A program made the position numbers and the translations under genes. Below are positions 1 through 5,324 of a stretch of DNA of 5,324 bases, in pieces. The notes beneath the pieces are model-generated. The model was not told the origin of the DNA. It did not search any database and saw nothing but the letters and a program-made list of their open reading frames with translations. This DNA comes from Caldifarciminota bacterium (GTDB lineage Bacteria; Hydrothermota; Tepidihabitantia; Tepidihabitantales; Tepidihabitantaceae), in NCBI GenBank assembly GCA_016935775.1, contig JAFGQF010000180.1, positions 1-5,324 on the forward strand. Reading direction: 5' to 3'. Within the stretch, counting starts at the first letter, position 1; the number at the start of each line of letters is the position of its first letter.

Positions 1-1293
1 AACAACAACGGGATGATCGAGCCGGGCGAGACCGGCGACCTGATGGTGTCACTGCTGAACTCGGGACAGGGGCACGCCTACGGCGTGACCGCGACCCTGC
101 GCTCGGGCGACGCGCGGCTCGCGGTGCTCGACTCGCTGGGCGGATGGGGCACGATAATGCGCGACTCGACCGGCCGGAACTCGGGCGACCGGTTCCGGGT
201 CCAGGCCGACCCGGGCATACCGCGCGAGACCCGGGTGCCGTGCACGCTGGCGATCACGGTCGGCGGGGCCGAGTACGTCCGCGTCTTCGAGCTGGGCATC
301 GGCGAAATCCGGGCCTGCGACCCGATACCCGACGGCCCGCGCGCGCCCGCGCTCTACTACGCCTACGACTCGGGCGACAGCCTCTACACCCAGGCGCCGC
401 GGTTCGAGTGGGTCGAGATATCCGGGGTCGGGACCAGGCTTACCCTGTCCGACGACCAGACGGTCCAGGTCAGCCTGGGCGCGTTCGGGCCCTGGCGCTT
501 CTACGGCCAGGACTTCAGCCAGGTCTCGATTTGCGGCAACGGCTTCGTCGCGCCGGGCAGCCACACCTACTCGTCCTACTCGAACACCGCGCTGCCCCAG
601 TCGGGCGCGCCCGGGATGGTCTGCCTGAACTGGGACGACCTGTACCCGCCGACCGGCGGGGGCGTGTGGTGGTTTCACGACGCGGCCAACCACCGGTTCA
701 TCGTCGAGTGGGACTCGGTTCATTACTACGGCCCGCGCGAGGACTGGGACAAGTACCAGCTCGTACTCTACGACACGACGGTGGCGACGCCTTCGGGCGA
801 CAACGCCTTCACGGTCCAGCACCTGACCGCGAACCGGGCCAGCTCGAGCACCGTCGGCATCCAGAACCCGGGCCACGACGTCTTCATCCAGTACCTGTTC
901 GACGGCGACTATCACCGGGGTGCGGCCGCGTTGGCGCCCGGGCTGGCGGTGCGCTACACCACCGACCCGCCCAACGTCGGCGTGGTCGAGGAGGGCGCCG
1001 AGGGCGCCGGGTTCAGCCGGCTCGCCCTGCTGCCCTGCGCGCCCAACCCGGCGCGCTCGGGCGCGCGGTTCCGGTTCCAGGTGGGGGTCGAGACGCGCGT
1101 CCGGCTGGCGGTATACGACGCCTCCGGCCGCCGGGTGGCGCGGCTGTTCGACGGCAAGGCCCGGCCGGGCAGCCACACCGTGACGTGGGACGGCCGCGAC
1201 GACAGCGGTCGCCGGACCGCGCGCGGGGTCTACCTGTACCGGCTCGAGACCGGCGCGGGGAGCATCAGCCGCAAGCTGGTGGTCGTCGACTAG
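1..1293 (+). CDS. Secreted/surface multidomain protein, C-terminal part (5' end outside window)
   Basis: The frame is open from base 1 (Asn-Asn-Asn-Gly before the first Met), so the ATG at 13 is internal and 430 residues of a longer protein are visible. Residues 1-105 look like an Ig/CARDB-type beta domain opening with an NNNGMIEPGETG motif, typical of stalk domains in exported proteins. Residues about 118-322 form an aromatic- and Gly-rich beta module with ICGNG, a WDDL motif at 211-214 and a FIVEWD motif near 237; similar modules follow protease or adhesin domains in secreted proteins of candidate phyla. Residues about 341-430 are a C-terminal FlgD-like/type IX-like sorting module: APNPA at 347-351, YDASGRRV ending at 379, a WDGRDDSGR stretch, GVYLY at 409-413 and a terminal KLVVVD. 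No catalytic domain is visible, so the enzymatic role, perhaps a C25 or S8 peptidase, is unknown. Export and surface location are inferred from the C-terminal module. Confidence is high for the gene and low for function. Confidence 0.88.
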   Translation, partial: NNNGMIEPGETGDLMVSLLNSGQGHAYGVTATLRSGDARLAVLDSLGGWGTIMRDSTGRNSGDRFRVQADPGIPRETRVPCTLAITVGGAEYVRVFELGIGEIRACDPIPDGPRAPALYYAYDSGDSLYTQAPRFEWVEISGVGTRLTLSDDQTVQVSLGAFGPWRFYGQDFSQVSICGNGFVAPGSHTYSSYSNTALPQSGAPGMVCLNWDDLYPPTGGGVWWFHDAANHRFIVEWDSVHYYGPREDWDKYQLVLYDTTVATPSGDNAFTVQHLTANRASSSTVGIQNPGHDVFIQYLFDGDYHRGAAALAPGLAVRYTTDPPNVGVVEEGAEGAGFSRLALLPCAPNPARSGARFRFQVGVETRVRLAVYDASGRRVARLFDGKARPGSHTVTWDGRDDSGRRTARGVYLYRLETGAGSISRKLVVVD

Positions 1294-1309
1294 CCGCACC
1301 GGTTCTTTC

Positions 1310-1343
1310 GCGCGGGGCCCGGGCAGCAAGCCGGGCTCCGCGC
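1310..1343 (+). terminator. GC-rich hairpin, probable terminator of the secreted-protein gene
   Basis: Bases 1310-1322 pair with 1331-1343 over 13 bp with a single G-T (G-U in RNA) wobble at 1316/1337, around an 8-base loop. The hairpin begins 16 bases after the stop codon. The following bases (tctt) give only a very short T run, so it is a weak or non-canonical intrinsic terminator, or it may protect the 3' end of the mRNA. The next gene's putative -35 box starts three bases after the stem. Confidence 0.6.
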
Positions 1344-1345
1344 TC

Positions 1346-1373
1346 TTGACTCGGCCGCGGTGGTCAGTAGTTT
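1346..1373 (+). promoter_or_regulatory. Probable sigma70-type promoter for the hydroxyacyl-CoA dehydrogenase gene
   Basis: TTGACT at 1346-1351 matches the -35 consensus at five of six positions. With a 16-base spacer, TAGTTT at 1368-1373 matches the -10 box at only three of six. The same 16-base spacing occurs in the much stronger promoter at 2295-2322. Transcription would start near 1380, giving a leader of about 28 bases that includes the ribosome binding site. The -10 box is weak, so the call is tentative. Confidence 0.4.
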
Positions 1374-1395
1374 AGCCGGGTTCACTCAAAACCAG

Positions 1396-1400
1396 GGAGG
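1396..1400 (+). promoter_or_regulatory. Ribosome binding site fixing the dehydrogenase start
   Basis: GGAGG lies 7 bases before the ATG at 1408. It decides for that ATG over the in-frame GTG at 1360, which has no such site, would add 16 residues ahead of the Rossmann fold, and lies upstream of the predicted transcription start. Confidence 0.8.
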
Positions 1401-1407
1401 ATTCGTA

Positions 1408-2262
1408 ATGGAGTTTGCACGCGTTGGAGTGGTCGGTGCCGGCACGATGGGCAACGGTATCGCCCAGGTGTTCGCGATGGCCGGCCGCGAGGTCGTGATG
1501 ACCGACGTGGACCAGAAGTTCGTTGACCGGGGAATCGCCGTCATCGAGAAGTCGCTGGGCAAGTTGGTCGCCAAGGAGAAGCTGAGCAAGGAAGAGGCGG
1601 ACAAGGTCCGCGCCCGCATCACCGGCGGGACCGGGCTCGAGCCGCACAAGGACTGCGACCTGGTGGTCGAGGCGGTGGTCGAGGACCTTGGGGTCAAGCA
1701 GGAGCTGTTCCGTGAGTTGGACAAGCTGGTCAAGCCCGAAGCCCTGCTGGCGACCAACACCTCGACGATATCGGTGACCGGCATCGCGGCTGCGACCGGG
1801 CGTGCGGACAAGGTGTGCGGGATGCACTTCATGAACCCGGTGCCGCTGATGAAGCTGGTCGAGGTGGTGCGCGGCCTGGCAAGCTCGGACGAGACCATCG
1901 CGGCGGTGGTGAGGCTGTCCGAGGAACTGGGCAAGACGCCGGTGGTGGTCAACGACTCGCCCGGGTTCGTTTCCAACCGCGTCCTCTTGCCAATGATCAA
2001 CGAGGCGGTCTTCTGCCTCGAGGAGGGCGTGGCCGGGGCCGAGGAGATCGACACGGTGATGAAGCTGGGAATGAATCATCCCATCGGCCCGCTGGCACTT
2101 GGTGACCTGATCGGGCTGGACGTCTGCCTGGCGATAATGGACGTCCTGCACCGCGACCTTGGCGACTCCAAGTACCGCGCCTGCCCGCTCCTGAAGCGGA
2201 TGGTGGCCGCGGGCCGGCTGGGCCGCAAGACCGGCCGCGGGTTCTACGACTACTCGAAGTAG
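1408..2262 (+). CDS. hbd: 3-hydroxybutyryl-CoA dehydrogenase (3-hydroxyacyl-CoA dehydrogenase family)
   Basis: This 284-residue cytoplasmic enzyme interconverts acetoacetyl-CoA and (S)-3-hydroxybutyryl-CoA with NAD(P)H, a step of fatty-acid beta-oxidation, butyrate-type fermentation or polyhydroxyalkanoate-related metabolism. The N-terminal Rossmann domain has the dinucleotide motif G10-A-G12-T-M-G15 and an acidic residue at the end of beta-2 (MTDVD). Catalytic residues of the family are visible: S119 in NTSTIS, H140 in GMHFMNP, E152 in KLVEV and N190 in SPGFVSNR. The C-terminal helical dimerisation domain includes NHPIGPL (N223) and ends in the usual GRKTGRGFYDYSK. Length matches the roughly 280-residue single-domain bacterial enzymes; there is no fused enoyl-CoA hydratase as in FadB/FadJ. 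It sits alone between two hairpins with its own putative promoter, and no thiolase or crotonase gene is adjacent. Family assignment is firm; substrate chain length (Hbd versus PaaH type) and direction of flux are inferred. Confidence 0.95.
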   Translation: MEFARVGVVGAGTMGNGIAQVFAMAGREVVMTDVDQKFVDRGIAVIEKSLGKLVAKEKLSKEEADKVRARITGGTGLEPHKDCDLVVEAVVEDLGVKQELFRELDKLVKPEALLATNTSTISVTGIAAATGRADKVCGMHFMNPVPLMKLVEVVRGLASSDETIAAVVRLSEELGKTPVVVNDSPGFVSNRVLLPMINEAVFCLEEGVAGAEEIDTVMKLGMNHPIGPLALGDLIGLDVCLAIMDVLHRDLGDSKYRACPLLKRMVAAGRLGRKTGRGFYDYSK

Positions 2263-2279
2263 CCCGTATCAGCAGGGAA

Positions 2280-2311
2280 CCGGCCCGGGATGCGTTGACA
2301 CCCCGGGCCGG
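2280..2311 (+). terminator. Perfect 10-bp inverted repeat after hbd, overlapping the xseA promoter
   Basis: CCGGCCCGGG at 2280-2289 is the exact reverse complement of 2302-2311, separated by a 12-base loop (2290-2301). It starts 17 bases after the hbd stop, where a terminator would be expected. No T run follows (cattctataat), so classical intrinsic termination is uncertain. The loop contains the -35 hexamer of the next promoter and the right arm fills most of the spacer, so the same bases could also act as an operator or a cruciform. Confidence 0.6.
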
Positions 2312-2322
2312 CATTCTATAAT
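2295..2322 (+). promoter_or_regulatory. Consensus sigma70 promoter for xseA-xseB(-herA)
   Basis: TTGACA at 2295-2300 and TATAAT at 2317-2322 both match the consensus at six of six positions, with a 16-base spacer. In a GC-rich window this is very unlikely by chance. The expected transcription start, about seven bases after the -10 box, is the A at 2329 or nearby. The spacer is mostly the right arm of the inverted repeat at 2280-2311. Confidence 0.85.
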
Positions 2323-2328
2323 CGGCCC

Positions 2329-2370
2329 ATAGCGGTTACGTCAGAGCCCCGCGTCCTGACAGTATCCCAG
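2329..2370 (+). other. xseA: Probable coding extension of xseA upstream of the GTG (ATA at expected start)
   Basis: These 14 codons are in frame with xseA and read (I/M)AVTSEPRVLTVSQ, directly continuing into VNQLVAG. The LTVSQ(V/L)N pattern is the conserved N-terminal start of the exonuclease VII large subunit OB-fold domain. The frame is open back to a TGA at 2296-2298, but contains no ATG, GTG or TTG before 2371. The first codon here, ATA, coincides with the transcription start predicted from the promoter. Translation of this segment is inferred from family conservation; how it starts is unknown. Confidence 0.55.
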
Positions 2371-3696
2371 GTGAACCAACTGGTCGCCGGGATGCTGGCT
2401 CGACATTTCCCCGACATCTGGCTGACGGGCGAGGTTTCCGGGCTGAGGGCCTACCCGTCCGGCCACCTTTACTTCACACTCAAGGACGAGAACGCCCAGA
2501 TTGACGCGGTCTGCTTCCGGTCGGCCGCGAGCCGGCTGAAGTTCAAGCTCGAGGACGGGCTCGAGGTGGTCGGCCACGGCAAGCTCGATCTGTACGAGGC
2601 GCGCGGCAAGTACCAGGTGGTGCTCGACCGCGTCGAGCCGAAGGGACTGGGCGCGCTCCAGCTCAGGTTCGAGCAACTGAAGAAGCGGCTGGCGGCCGAG
2701 GGGCTGTTCGACGAGTCGCGCAAGCGGCCGCTGCCCGTCCTGCCCAGGGTTGTGGGCATCGTCACCTCTGCGGCCGGCGCGGCCATCCACGACATGATCA
2801 GGACGCTCCGGCTGCATCGCGCCCGGGTCGAGGTGCTGGTGTGGCCGAGCCAGGTCCAGGGCGATGGCGCGGCCGAGCAGGTGGCCGCGGGCATAGCGGC
2901 GCTGAACGATTACCCCGGGGTGGATGTCATCATCGTCGGCCGGGGCGGGGGCTCGCTCGAGGACCTGTGGGCGTTCAACGAGGAGCCCGTGGCACGGGCC
3001 ATCTTCGCGTCAAAGGCGCCGGTGGTTTCCGGGGTCGGGCACGAGACCGATTTCACGATTGCCGATTTCGCGGCCGACGTGCGGGCCGCGACCCCGACCG
3101 CGGCCGCCCAGCTCGTTGCCGCGGGCTGGCAGGAGCTGGACGAGCGGCTGGCCCGGGCCGCGGACGAGCTGGTCGAGGCGGCCGAGCAGGCCCTGCTCGG
3201 CCGCGTGCAGCGGCTCGACGAGCTGGTGCGCGACCGGGCGTTCGAGTCGGTGCGGACCCGGCTGGCCGACGGACGGTTGGCAATCGAGCGCGGGCTGGCC
3301 GGGGTCGAGCGCGGGGTCAGGGAACTGGTCCGTCATGATTCGGCGGCGCTGGCCGGGTTGCGCGAGCGGCTGGCGCGCCAGCACCCGGCCGAGCGGCTGG
3401 CGCGAACCCGGGGCCGGCTGGAATCGAGCCTCGGGCGGGCGGCGCGCGCGGCCGAGAACCGGCTGGCGCGCTGGCGCGAGCGTGGCGGCAACGCGATGGC
3501 GCGGCTCGATGCCTTGAGCCCGCTGGCGAGCCTGGCGCGCGGCTACGCGGTCTGCCTCGACGCGGGCGGCCGGGTTGTGAGCCGGGTGGGGCAGGTGGGC
3601 GCGGGCGACCGGGTGCAGGTCCGGGTCGCGGACGGCGATATCGGCTGCGAGGTGCTGGAGGCGCGACCGGCAGCAGACAAGGAGGCAGACAGGTGA
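2371..3696 (+). CDS. xseA: Exodeoxyribonuclease VII large subunit
   Basis: XseA is the catalytic subunit of exonuclease VII, which with XseB degrades single-stranded DNA from both ends to oligonucleotides in the cytoplasm (repair, mismatch correction). From the GTG at 2371 there are 441 residues, within the family's 400-460. The N-terminal OB-fold (about 1-90) carries GEVSGL and SGHLYFTLKDE. The catalytic domain has D141 (IHDMI), R191 in GRGGGSLEDLWAFNEE, and H224 and D227 in GVGHETDFTIADF. Their spacing (50, 33, 3) equals that of the E. coli active-site residues D155, R205, H238 and D241 as I recall them, so the enzyme looks intact. Residues about 240-390 form the Arg/Glu/Ala-rich long helical coiled-coil region that binds XseB, followed by LSPLASLARGYAV and a final beta segment. 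The constant offset of 14 suggests the GTG start lacks 14 residues (see 2329-2370). No Shine-Dalgarno site precedes the GTG. The stop overlaps the xseB start by 4 bp. Confidence 0.95.
   Translation: MNQLVAGMLARHFPDIWLTGEVSGLRAYPSGHLYFTLKDENAQIDAVCFRSAASRLKFKLEDGLEVVGHGKLDLYEARGKYQVVLDRVEPKGLGALQLRFEQLKKRLAAEGLFDESRKRPLPVLPRVVGIVTSAAGAAIHDMIRTLRLHRARVEVLVWPSQVQGDGAAEQVAAGIAALNDYPGVDVIIVGRGGGSLEDLWAFNEEPVARAIFASKAPVVSGVGHETDFTIADFAADVRAATPTAAAQLVAAGWQELDERLARAADELVEAAEQALLGRVQRLDELVRDRAFESVRTRLADGRLAIERGLAGVERGVRELVRHDSAALAGLRERLARQHPAERLARTRGRLESSLGRAARAAENRLARWRERGGNAMARLDALSPLASLARGYAVCLDAGGRVVSRVGQVGAGDRVQVRVADGDIGCEVLEARPAADKEADR
3679..3685 (+). promoter_or_regulatory. Ribosome binding site of xseB inside the xseA 3' end
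   Basis: AAGGAGG lies 7 bases before the GTG at 3693, within the last codons of xseA. It supports the GTG start and, with the GTGA stop/start overlap, coupled translation of the two subunits. Confidence 0.8.
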
Positions 3697-3941
3697 AGAA
3701 GCAGGATGAGAAACCGGGCCGGTTCGACTTCGAGGCGGCGATGAAGGAACTCGAGACGATCGTCAAGCAGCTCGAGACCGGTAACCAGAACCTGGACGAT
3801 TCGCTGAAGCTGTTCGAGCGCGGGGTCGAACTGGCGCGGCAGTGCAAGCTGCGGCTGGACGAGGCCGAGCTGAAGGTGAGCAAGCTGGTCAAGGACAAGG
3901 AAGGCCTGTTCCGGCAGGAACCGCTGGCCGAGGATGAGTGA
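3693..3941 (+). CDS. xseB: Exodeoxyribonuclease VII small subunit
   Basis: XseB (82 residues; about 80 in E. coli) is the non-catalytic helical subunit, several copies of which bind the XseA coiled coil and are needed for a stable, active holoenzyme. Family hallmarks are clear: FDFEAAMKELETIVKQLE near residues 11-28, a GNQNLDDSLKLFERGVEL segment that links the two helices, and a second helix with C-K-LRLDEAELKVSKL. A charged Lys-rich head and a Glu/Asp-rich tail are usual. The GTG start overlaps the xseA stop in a GTGA arrangement and has a strong ribosome binding site. No start alternative is needed. The downstream ATPase gene begins 34 bases after the stop with no terminator or promoter between, suggesting read-through. 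Confidence 0.95.
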   Translation: MKKQDEKPGRFDFEAAMKELETIVKQLETGNQNLDDSLKLFERGVELARQCKLRLDEAELKVSKLVKDKEGLFRQEPLAEDE

Positions 3942-3961
3942 CGGCCGGGAAGCGTACCGAC

Positions 3962-3966
3962 AGGAG
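3962..3966 (+). promoter_or_regulatory. Ribosome binding site of the HerA-like gene
   Basis: AGGAG lies 3 bases before the ATG at 3970 and 9 bases before a second in-frame ATG at 3976. The 9-base spacing is normal and the 3-base spacing poor, so 3976 is preferred. The two proteins differ by only two residues (Met-Thr). Confidence 0.65.
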
Positions 3967-3975
3967 CATATGACA

Positions 3976-5324
3976 ATGAACAACCCGGGTGACAGCGACA
4001 TCGACATCGGTTACGTCATCGAGGTGAACGGCGAGCGGGCGCTGATCGAGCTGGCGGTGGACACCACCGTGCCGCTGGGCGAGGACTACTATCCCGGCCA
4101 GCCCGGCTCGCACGTCAAGATACCGTTGAGCAGGCAGAGCATCATCGGCATCGTCGCGGGCGTGCGGATGGAGGCGGGCGCCCCGCTCTGCCGGCCGGAT
4201 TGTGGCGAGCCGGGCACTGCCCGGCGCATCGCCGAGTGCATCCTGATCGGCACCCTCGGCGACGACGGCAGCTTCGTGCGCGGCGTGGCGGTGTATCCCA
4301 ACGTCGGCCAGGCAGCGCGGATGGTGACCCACGACGAGATTCGCAAGATCTTTGCCGAGTTCATGGACTTCGGGTTCTCGTTCGGCCGGCCGGTCCACGC
4401 GCTCGACCAGCGCGCCTACGTCCAGGTGGACAAGCTGTTCGGCCACCACGTGGCGGTGCTGGGCAGCACCGGGTGCGGCAAGAGCTGCACCACCGCCTCG
4501 ATGCTCCAGGCCGCGGTCCGCCACTACCCGGACACCCACATCGTCGTGCTCGACCTGCACGGTGAGTACGCCGCGGCTTTCCCCGAGAACGTCCTGAAGA
4601 TCGGCGCGGACGAGGTCGAGCTGCCCTTCTGGCTGCTGAACTTCGAGGAGTTTTCGAGCCTGAGTCTCGACCAGTCCGAGGACACCGCCAAGAACCAGAT
4701 AACCGTGCTGCGCGACTCGATCGTCCGCGCCCGGGAGAACGCCGAGGTGTCCGAGCGGCTCGGGCTGGGCAAGGACGTCACCGTCGACTCGCCGATCTAC
4801 TACGACATCAACGACCTGCTGGGCCAGGTGCGCGCCTGGAACATGCAGATGGTCAGCAACCCGAAGGGTGAGCTGATGCCCGGGCCGCTGCACGGCGCGT
4901 TTGACCGCTTCCTGATCCGGTTCGAGAGCCGGGTGAACGACCCGCGCTACGCCTTCATGTTCGCGCCCCAGCGCTACCAGGACAGCAGCTCCCTGCCCCA
5001 GATGCTGCGCGACTTCCTGAGCATTGACTCCGAGCACCGGATGTGCGTCATCGACCTGAGCGGCGTGCCGTCCGAGGCGGTCGCGGTGGTGGCAGCGGTC
5101 GTCTCGCGGGTCATCTTCGAGTTCAATCTCTGGAACCCGGAACGGGAGAAGTTCCCGATACTGCTCGTGCTGGAGGAGGCGCACAACTACATCCCGAACG
5201 TCTCCGACCCGCGGTCGAACATCGCCCGGGTCGCTGTCGAGCGCATCGCCAAGGAGGGCCGGAAGTACGGGACCGGGATGGTGGTGGTGAGCCAGCGGCC
5301 CAAGGACCTGTCCGAGACCGTGCT
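3976..5324 (+). CDS. herA: HerA-like (DUF87) hexameric DNA-translocating ATPase, 3' end outside window
   Basis: This is the first 449 residues of a HerA/FtsK-superfamily ATPase. In archaea and some bacteria HerA forms a hexamer that pumps DNA and powers the nuclease NurA in end resection; other bacterial HerA proteins pair with Sir2- or nuclease-type effectors in phage defence. Residues about 8-115 resemble the HAS-barrel (DIGYVIEVNGERALIEL, then PGSHVKI and IIGIVAGV). The Walker A motif GSTGCGKS spans 163-170 (K169). D193-L-H-G-E-Y198 is the conserved HerA strand after it. The Walker B region ILLVLEEAHNYIP has E400-E401 in place of the more common D-E. ERIAKEGRKYG (R423, R429) and the SQRP motif at 439-442 correspond to the arginine/sensor region. 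The stop is not reached; the family is usually 500-600 residues, so most of the protein is visible. It follows xseB by 34 bases and probably shares the xseA promoter. No NurA or effector gene is visible, so repair versus defence cannot be decided. Confidence 0.9.
   Translation, partial: MNNPGDSDIDIGYVIEVNGERALIELAVDTTVPLGEDYYPGQPGSHVKIPLSRQSIIGIVAGVRMEAGAPLCRPDCGEPGTARRIAECILIGTLGDDGSFVRGVAVYPNVGQAARMVTHDEIRKIFAEFMDFGFSFGRPVHALDQRAYVQVDKLFGHHVAVLGSTGCGKSCTTASMLQAAVRHYPDTHIVVLDLHGEYAAAFPENVLKIGADEVELPFWLLNFEEFSSLSLDQSEDTAKNQITVLRDSIVRARENAEVSERLGLGKDVTVDSPIYYDINDLLGQVRAWNMQMVSNPKGELMPGPLHGAFDRFLIRFESRVNDPRYAFMFAPQRYQDSSSLPQMLRDFLSIDSEHRMCVIDLSGVPSEAVAVVAAVVSRVIFEFNLWNPEREKFPILLVLEEAHNYIPNVSDPRSNIARVAVERIAKEGRKYGTGMVVVSQRPKDLSETV

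Noticed and set aside
49..1329. Antisense 426-residue open frame opposite the secreted-protein gene
   Set aside because: It is Arg/Val/Gly/Pro-rich low-complexity sequence with no recognisable motif, and arises because GC-rich codons on the + strand rarely give stops on the other strand. The + frame has clear domain motifs.
144..1349. Long + strand open frame in a second frame over the secreted-protein gene
   Set aside because: The translation is almost only Arg, Gly, Pro, Ala and Leu with no domains; typical +1 shadow of a GC-rich gene.
1360..1407. In-frame GTG start giving a 16-residue longer dehydrogenase
   Set aside because: No ribosome binding site precedes it, the family starts just before the Rossmann beta strand, and GGAGG sits correctly before the ATG at 1408. 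The GTG also lies within the predicted promoter spacer.
3889..5184. Antisense 431-residue open frame opposite the HerA-like gene
   Set aside because: It is Val/His/Asp/Arg-rich with no family motif and lies opposite a gene with intact Walker A, Walker B and SQRP motifs. It is a composition shadow.
5155..5190. Walker B with Glu-Glu instead of Asp-Glu in the HerA-like protein, considered as a dead ATPase
   Set aside because: The catalytic glutamate, Walker A lysine and arginine/sensor motifs are present, and EEAH is to my knowledge a common variant in DUF87 proteins, so loss of activity is not supported.
3976..5324. Calling a HerA-based antiphage defence system
   Set aside because: No effector gene (Sir2, DUF4297 or similar) is in the window, and the neighbours are housekeeping exonuclease genes. 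Repair is at least as likely.
1..5324. CRISPR arrays, tRNA or rRNA genes, insertion sequences, long direct repeats
   Set aside because: Reading both strands showed no regularly spaced repeats, no tRNA-like cloverleaf or CCA-ended element, no transposase motif, and no terminal inverted repeats. Coding genes and two short intergenic regions account for the whole window.

Overview
This GC-rich window (roughly two-thirds G+C by eye) holds four or five protein genes, all on the + strand, in two or three transcription units. The first and last genes run off the window. Long open frames on the other strand and in other frames are by-products of the base composition. A secreted protein with an APNP...GVYLY-type C-terminal module suggests a bacterium from, or near, the Fibrobacterota/Chlorobiota/Bacteroidota superphylum or a candidate phylum such as WOR-3 (Stahlbacteria). 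This placement is inference from protein style, since there is no rRNA or other marker gene here.

Layout: (1) 1-1293 is the C-terminal part of a large secreted or surface protein with an Ig-like domain, a beta-rich module and a C-terminal sorting/FlgD-like domain. (2) 1294-1407 is an intergenic region with a GC-rich hairpin and a TTGACT-type promoter. (3) 1408-2262 is a 284-residue 3-hydroxybutyryl-CoA dehydrogenase with all catalytic residues present. (4) 2263-2370 is a compact intergenic region where a perfect 10-bp inverted repeat overlaps a consensus promoter (TTGACA, 16 bp, TATAAT). (5) 2371-3696 (xseA) and 3693-3941 (xseB) encode the two subunits of exonuclease VII and overlap by 4 bp. 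(6) 3976 to the window end is a HerA/DUF87-family hexameric ATPase, 34 bp after xseB and probably in the same operon.

The xseA-xseB-herA run is a DNA-processing cluster: a single-strand nuclease followed by a DNA-translocating ATPase. The most unusual point is the start of xseA. The conserved N-terminus is encoded upstream of the first usable GTG, with no ATG, GTG or TTG in that stretch. An ATA codon lies where both the transcription start and the expected first codon should be, so either a non-standard (possibly leaderless) start is used, the protein is 14 residues short, or the base is a sequence error. No complete novel system can be shown in this window. The HerA gene is the best lead, and its partner genes would lie beyond the right edge.
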